From Desmodesmus armatus (lineage: Eukaryota; Chlorophyta; Chlorophyceae; Sphaeropleales; Scenedesmaceae), in NCBI GenBank assembly GCA_007449985.2, contig VIIQ02000082.1:62001-126000 (forward strand): a stretch of 64,000 bases of DNA, written 5' to 3'. The notes below the pieces were generated by a model, which worked only from the letters and a program-made list of their open reading frames with translations, ran no database searches and was not told where the DNA came from. This document shows, one piece after another, positions 58,412 through 64,000 of this stretch. The translations under genes were made by a program, and so were the position numbers. The stretch's first letter is position 1; every line of letters begins with the position of its first letter.

Positions 58412-61165
58412 TCAGGAGAAGTTCACACAGCTCTCGTATGTTGGGACCATGTACTTGATGTTGATAAAGGCATCTTCACCCCCACGCTGCTCAAACAGAG
58501 CCAGGGTGTCGCTGACCAGCTCACCCAGGCAGTCATACTGCTGCTGTCCATAGTCAATGCCATCGCCCAAGTTCTTGTTCCTGCAGAATGACCCAACAGC
58601 AGCGCCGTCAGCATCTGAGACACACATGAACAGATTCAAAGGCAGCATTGCAGTGCTTCAATGATGTTCTGCCAACAAGTTCTCCCTGAAAGACTTGACT
58701 ACAGCTGCACAGCCAAGTTGCACTGCGATCCTCACCGTGTGATGTACAGGTTGAAGATGGGGAGGATTTGCCTGTAGTATGGCACCAGCGCTTGGCCAAC
58801 CAAGTCTGCTGACAGCACCAGCTTCTGCAGCAGCTGCAGGCACCTGCACACAGGACAGCACACATGCACCAGCACACAATCTGGGCAAAGCTTGTACCTG
58901 CCTCGACCGCCAGCTGCATCCACTTGATCAGCCCCACAGAAAACCTCGTGTTAAGGTCATTCAGGCTCTGCATGATACTTGTCAAGCGCTGCTGGCTCAG
59001 AGGTCCTCACACTCGCGCCACGGCTTACCTGCAGATGACAGCTGGGTCGCGTGTGTTCAGGGCTGTCTTGATGGGGATGATGAGCTGGGGGATCACAGGC
59101 AAGATGCGGTTGCCACCTGAGCAGAATTCACAGAGGCACACATGGGCACATGAGGTTACACCAAGGTCCAGGTCCCTGGTCCGCCACACAAGGCATCATG
59201 CACCTCACCTATGCAGGACCCATTGTCAGGCATCTGCCCCCCTTTGCAGCACCAACTTGCAGCTTTGGTATGTTGCTGCAGGCTGCGCTACACTGCTGCT
59301 GCCATTGGGCACATGCGTGGTTTTGGGCACACTGCTGGGCCGCCCAACATGTTGTAACACACTGCGTCAGCAGCTGTCATGACCCAGCTGCATTACAAGG
59401 GGTCAAGCTGAAATTAGCTTGTCAAAGCTTGAGCAAGTAGTGCGCTAGTGAGGGCCTACTGGATGTCGACAAACCCACAGCGGACCTCCACAAGGCAGCA
59501 GCTGCTGCTGTGCATGCTGCGCGCACCTGCTGCCAGCAGATCCTCCACACCCTTGATGGCAAGGAACCTGTAGGGGTCCTGTGTCTCCCTGATGCCGTCA
59601 AAGAAGATGGGCAGGTAGTGGTGGTAGTCGAGCTTGTCCAGGTCAACCTGGTGGATGTGAACAGCGGCAGTGGAAACGGGTTGCAATAGACCATGAGAAG
59701 GCTAGCAAGTTGTGCATGTATGGACCCTTCGCCAGCACAGTGGCAGCATGCACCTGCCAGGTGGGTCGGACCCAGCTGCCAACTTCGAAGCGTAACTGCC
59801 TGCCCCCTGGACACCTGCCCTGCTGCAAGGAAGCAGCTGCTGTGCTGATCCGATCAGAGTGACTCCCTGTGCTGGTGGTCACAGCGTGGTCACAGCTTCT
59901 TGTGGTCCTGCACAGGGCCAGGTCTGCTGCGGCAGGGTCTTGAGCTCCTGAGGCAGCTGGAGCGGGCAACAATGTTGCCAGTGCTTCTGCAGCTGCCTGG
60001 ACTCCACGTGTGACAACAGCCTCACCTTCCACTTGATGGTGTTCTTGAAGCTCTTGTGGTCCACGCTTATGGGCAGGTCACCACGCTCATAGAACTTCCT
60101 GAACGTGGTGTTGGGTGGGTTGGCCCTGACGTTGGTGGCACCGGCCTTGGGCGGGCTGGGAAGGCGCTCTGTCTCCACGCGCTTGCTGCTGCTGCCACCA
60201 GCTGTGGGTGAGCTGCATGTGCCTGCTGGGCTGCCTGGGCGTGCTGCTAGTGTGAGCTTGGCTGTGCGGATCATCTCGCCCTCGCCCTTGAGCAAGTAGG
60301 CCTTGGGGTCAGGAGGTGCTGAGGCACTCCTGCACAGACAACATACATGCAGGGATGGGTGCAGGAGAAGCACGTCACACGCAGGTGGGATGCAGGACAG
60401 TCACACAATAGTCAGCACATGCAGAAAGAGCTGAGGGGGCTTGCTATTGTGTGAGAAATTGTGCTGACTTGAAAGTGCTGGATCTGCTGTAGATGTGCAG
60501 GACGCGCCATGCATGGGCCAGCACAGCATTGCACAGGGCATGTGTCAGCAGGGCCCCTGCCACAGGCACTTTCTGTCTGCACCGCCAAGCTGCTGTGAAG
60601 GTGCATGTTTCAGCATTATGTTGGAGCCTTAGCACAACGCTGACAGGCTGCGCGTGGCTGTTCAGCTCCAGCAGCTTCACCCCAGCACACCTGTACTGTG
60701 TGAGTGCCTTGGACCAGCGGGGTAGCTCCTTGTTCTCCACATGCAAGCGCTCATGAGCTCCAGCACGGGCCTCAGAGGGTGATGTTGTGTCAAAGCACTG
60801 CAACCAAGAACATGCAGCATGCCATGTGTCACCAAATGTCCTTCAGCTGTGTGTGTGCTGCGTGTTGCGGCCCAGCGCGACTTGCTGATGTCAGCCAGAG
60901 ACTGACATAGAGCAGGACACTGTCAGCACCCCTTTCACTTCTGATTAACAAAGGTGCTGGGCTTATCACTGCTGTGTGCAGGGACAAGCAACGCTTGCTC
61001 TGAGGGACAATCAACAGCATGCTGCTGCTGTTGAAGCGGAATACTCACCGAGCCAGTGCCGTCCGGGTTCTGCACAGCTGGTGCCTCGCCCTTGATCTTC
61101 ACATTACGATACATGCTGGTGAACAAGGACCCAGCCACATCCATCCTGAGTGTGTCGTTGCTCAT
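58412..61165 (-). CDS. PACRG: PACRG, ciliary microtubule inner-junction protein
   Basis: Seven phase-consistent exons: 61165-61049, 60797-60691, 60329-60026, 59647-59527, 59116-59029, 58843-58736, 58580-58412. They give 337 residues. The conserved alpha-helical PACRG core begins near residue 148 ([16 protein letters not shown]). It continues [57 protein letters not shown] and [19 protein letters not shown], and ends [24 protein letters not shown] bridges the A and B tubules of axonemal doublets with FAP20 and is part of the inner junction. The N-terminal ~147 residues are low in conservation and partly disordered. TGTAA lies just past the stop. It is divergent from the small hydrophilic protein gene, with 553 bp between the starts. 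The gene indicates that the alga has, or recently had, motile cilia. Confidence 0.95.
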
Positions 61166-61718
61166 GGTGCTGCTGTTTCAGTCCCCCACCCCAAGGTGGG
61201 CTGCTGTAACAGTCCGTAGGCTTCTGCTGTGGACTAGCGAAATCTGAGTACAATCAGTATTATCGGTTTGCTCTGTGCAAGCTACTTTGCTTCCTGTTTT
61301 GCTTCCTGCTGATGTTGTACTGTCTTTGCTGTGCGGGTCTTTGGTTGATGGTTATGCTTGTAGACGGGTCACGATATTAATGATCACCTCTAAGATGAAT
61401 GGTGACTTGATTTCAGGTTTGTTGCCTTACAGTTTTGTCATTTGTTACTTGACTGCTACAGCCAACACTGGACAACCTTGGAGGACGTGTAGCACCAACG
61501 AAAGCGTCTCACACTAGTTTCAGAAACCCACGTACCCTGTGGTGCGATCGCCGAGCTTGTTCATGTCGGAGTGACGTCGCTTAGTCACCGCCACGCAACC
61601 AGCTGCCAGAGCCACACATACATAAGCCCTGCGCTCTCCAAATAAGCAAGTAGAGTCGCCGTAACGTACATCACACAACCCACACTCGCACACCCGCAAA
61701 CACTCAAAAGACGCCAAG
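61166..61718. promoter_or_regulatory. Shared divergent promoter region
   Basis: 553 bp separate the ATG of PACRG (-) from the ATG of the small hydrophilic protein gene (+). AAATAAGC near 61637 is a weak TATA candidate for the plus-strand gene. No coding sequence is seen. Confidence 0.4.
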
Positions 61719-62918
61719 ATGGACCCCAAGTATGTAGAGGAGAAGAAGGACGAGATCGCCGAGGAGGTAAGCATCTCATCATGCTGTGGTTGCCACAGCT
61801 GCTGGGCACAGACCGAGCTGCAGCCGATCTACTGTGTTCCTGCAGATGTTTGATGCCAAGTTTGACGAGCTGGAGCCTCATGACCGTCAGCGTGTGGGCG
61901 GCAAGGTGAGGAGACCCTCAGGCTGCGTTGGGGTGAACGGAGGGGAATGCTGCAGTGCCCATCAGCCAATATTTTGGCTCAGCAGCAGTGCGCCTCGGCA
62001 GTGCCCTTCATTGAGGTTGTCATGGGGCATTGCAGGCAAGCATTGTGGTCTCCTGCATGATGCTCACTGCAGCATGCGCGCATTCGCCCATTTTTCCAGC
62101 CCCACTGTGGTGTATAGAGCTGAACTTTTCCCCCCTGATCCTTCTGTTGACGTGTTCTCCCAGGTTGGCGGCAGCCTGCATGGTGGTGGCCTGGCTGACC
62201 CAGACCGTGCACCAGAGCCTCCAAAGGTGAGTTGCACACACAACATTGCAACTGCTGCACCAACCTTTCAACTCTGGCAGTCACCGTGACTGGTGGCGGG
62301 CCACCAATGCATGAGACACGGGGCGTGCAATCACACGTTGCATTGAATGCATGCTAGTTGTTGTGAGAAATCCATGAGCCAATGCGCAGTGGCCGCCAGC
62401 AATGCACAGTTGCAAAAGTGGAACTAGCACTCGCATGGCCTATGCTGCACCAGGGACTGGCATTGCACAGTGCTGCACCTTCATGTGCTAAGAATGCACA
62501 AAGCCAGGCTTCTGTGGTAGCAATGCACATGTGGATGGGCTGAGTCAACTGGGACATATCAGCAATGCTGCACACATGGTTCACAAAGGAACCTTGTACA
62601 CGCCATGCATAGCCCACAATGCAGGCTGTAAACCCTACAGGCTGTTGAATCTACCAGATGGCAGGGGGGGCCCTGCCGCTCAGTTACAAGAGGCAAGGTC
62701 ATTGCCCCTTGGAACCCTTGCAGCCCTGTAGCAACCCTGCAGTTCTAGAGACCCTGCATTGTGCTACAACCAGTCGTGCAGGTGGGAGGATAGGGAAGGC
62801 TTTGACACTTTTGTAGCAGTGAATCCTCACATTCAACTTGATGCTGCTGCTGCTGCTGCTGCTGCAGGTGAAGTTTGGTGAGGACAACCCTGCACCTGGC
62901 AAGTCCAATGATACCTGA
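61719..62918 (+). CDS. Small hydrophilic protein with VGGKVGG motif
   Basis: Four exons, all phase 0: 61719-61766, 61846-61905, 62164-62226, 62868-62918. They give 73 residues. The product starts MDPKYVEEKKDEIAEEMFDA, continues KFDELEPHDRQRVGGKVGGS and is Gly/Pro/charged to the end (NPAPGKSNDT). It has no signal peptide, membrane segment or cysteine. The charged amphipathic N-terminus with a Gly-rich GGKVGG turn recalls small stress-associated hydrophilic proteins. I cannot name the family, and a protective or chaperone-like role would be inference. Two TGTAA signals follow the stop at 63160 and 63187. The compact exon-intron structure and clean phases make the gene model secure. Confidence 0.8.
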
Positions 62919-63159
62919 AGCCTTGGAAGCAAGCCTATGAACAAGATTGAGACTGACTGCGACGTGTGACGCGTGTACAGTGATACGTGGATGTCGGCAG
63001 CTTCATGTGTTCTCACGCAATCACGTTGAGCATTGCAAGGGTTGTTGGTCACTTTGACAGCACTTGACAGTTGTGCAGCTCCAGCTAGCATCCCTGCTTA
63101 AAGGGGTGCTGCCATGGTTGTGCAAGTGATCGGAGTCAAATATGATGAATGAGCGACCA

Positions 63160-63191
63160 TGTAACAAAGTTGTCAAAACCACAAAGTGTAA
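63160..63191 (+). terminator. Poly(A) signals of the small hydrophilic protein gene
   Basis: TGTAA occurs twice, at 63160-63164 and 63187-63191, about 240-270 bp beyond the stop codon at 62918. Confidence 0.55.
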
Positions 63192-63657
63192 CAAAACCCC
63201 GAGCTAGCACACTGCTGACTGCAGGAATCCTGCCTTTCGGCACCCAGCTGCGGCGCCAATTCTGCATTTCGTTTGTGCATTGCTAGGCCCTCCTCCCTCC
63301 AGTTGGTTGGTCAACCATTTCAATACTGCCAAAAAGTGCGTTCAGTTCAATGTCACGACCTGCAGCTGCAGGCTATATCTCATCCTTACTGCCCAGCGTC
63401 AAAGTGCAATGCGATAACCAGAACATGCACCAGAACAAGGAGAATGGATAACTGTATCCCGCCTGCATACAAAGTGACTCAGCCTAAAGGGGCAGCAGGC
63501 AGCGCACAGACACATGCCTGCAATGCGCTCTCATGCTGATGATGTTGTACACCCCCTACAAATATCACAAAGGGATAGCACACCAAACTTCCAATACGCA
63601 CACAACAACGGCAGCATGTGCAGCCACCCTCAATCTCACCCAAGCGCATCAACGGAA
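63192..63657. other. Convergent intergenic stretch
   Basis: Lies between the poly(A) signals of the 73-residue protein gene and the stop codon of the partial gene at the right edge. Nothing else was recognised. Confidence 0.4.
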
Positions 63658-64000
63658 TCACAACCCAAAAATGGACACCTCCTGCTGCTGACTCTGCAGC
63701 GCCAGAAACTGCTGCCGCCGCTGCAACTCCCCCACCAGCTGCTGCACACTACGCCCCGGCAGGACCTTTGGATACATGCTCCGCAATGCCTGCGCAACTC
63801 GCCCCAACTCGCTCCCATCCCACAACCCCATAAACCGCTGGATCTGCAACACAAATGCATGCAATACCTCTGGGTCAAGTTGAATCCCAACTGCTGCCAA
63901 CCCCTCGAGCACTACCAAGGTTTGTTGGGCGTCTAAAACCCGTGCATCCACGCGCAAGCGCTGGCACAATGCATACACCCAGGCCTTGTACGGCCTCACC
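63658..64000 (-). CDS. Partial OPR/FASTK-like helical-repeat protein (C-terminus)
   Basis: An open minus-strand frame enters from beyond the window and stops at 63658, giving the last ~114 residues. It has the pattern of paired helices seen in octotricopeptide and FASTK-like proteins: LDAQQTLVVLEGLAAVGIQL, then VLHAFVLQIQRFMGLWDGSE and LGRVAQALRSMYPKVLP. In green algae such proteins usually act on organellar RNA (stability, splicing, translation). It ends in a Gln-rich tail (QSQQQEVSIFGL). No diagnostic PPPEW box or RAP domain lies in the visible part, so the assignment is tentative. The N-terminus lies outside the window. Confidence 0.5.
   Translation of the reverse strand, partial: VRPYKAWVYALCQRLRVDARVLDAQQTLVVLEGLAAVGIQLDPEVLHAFVLQIQRFMGLWDGSELGRVAQALRSMYPKVLPGRSVQQLVGELQRRQQFLALQSQQQEVSIFGL

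Noticed and set aside
1..64000. CRISPR arrays, bacterial operons, intact transposons
   Set aside because: No regularly spaced direct repeats with unique spacers and no Shine-Dalgarno-linked gene strings. I saw no reverse-transcriptase, integrase or transposase motifs in any frame.

Overview
The window looks like nuclear DNA of a core chlorophyte green alga. The genes carry many short GT-AG introns whose acceptors usually end in TGCAG. TGTAA, the usual green-algal poly(A) signal, follows several stop codons. Proteins are rich in Ala, Gln and Gly runs, and a ciliary gene (PACRG) sits beside plant-type regulators. There are no operons, CRISPR arrays, rRNA genes or convincing tRNA genes. All gene models below were assembled by hand from splice sites and reading-frame continuity; none is backed by transcripts.

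Layout. 1-14.7 kb: three tandem copies (+) of a small secreted Cys-rich protein gene, each with the same TATA-box promoter, a 5'UTR intron and one coding intron. The second and third copies each face an O-methyltransferase locus on the opposite strand: a decayed relic (8.0-8.5 kb) and an intact 10-exon gene (11.1-14.6 kb). 15.6-20.6 kb: an 11-exon gene (+) for a secreted protein joining a LysM domain to leucine-rich repeats. 22.6-28.5 kb: a 7-exon gene (+) for a 1410-residue Gln-rich protein with an RGG box and an unrecognised conserved-looking module. 28.5-33.8 kb: no gene found. 33.8-35.9 kb: a plant-type CCCH zinc-finger gene (-). 36.85-39.2 kb: a ~158 bp satellite whose submonomers resemble the T-arm of tRNA. 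39.2-43.2 kb: small repeats and one doubtful frame.

43.3-57.7 kb holds one very large minus-strand gene of at least 19 exons. Conserved blocks in the correct order identify it as CYFIP/SRA1/PIR121, the Rac-binding subunit of the SCAR/WAVE actin-nucleation complex. The predicted protein is about 3580 residues, nearly three times the usual length, because of disordered insertions. One insertion carries repeated basic-hydrophobic motifs. 58.4-61.2 kb: PACRG (-), a ciliary doublet-microtubule protein, divergent from a 73-residue hydrophilic protein gene (61.7-62.9 kb, +). The right edge cuts a minus-strand gene with helical-repeat (OPR/FASTK-like) character.

The genes form no single pathway. The recurring themes are extracellular proteins (Cys-rich family, LysM-LRR), RNA regulation (CCCH, RGG protein, OPR-like) and cytoskeleton/cilium (CYFIP, PACRG). 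The most notable items are the mirrored-cysteine tandem family, the LysM-LRR fusion, the giant CYFIP with its motif array, an in-frame 36-nt candidate cassette exon in the methyltransferase gene, and the T-arm-like satellite.
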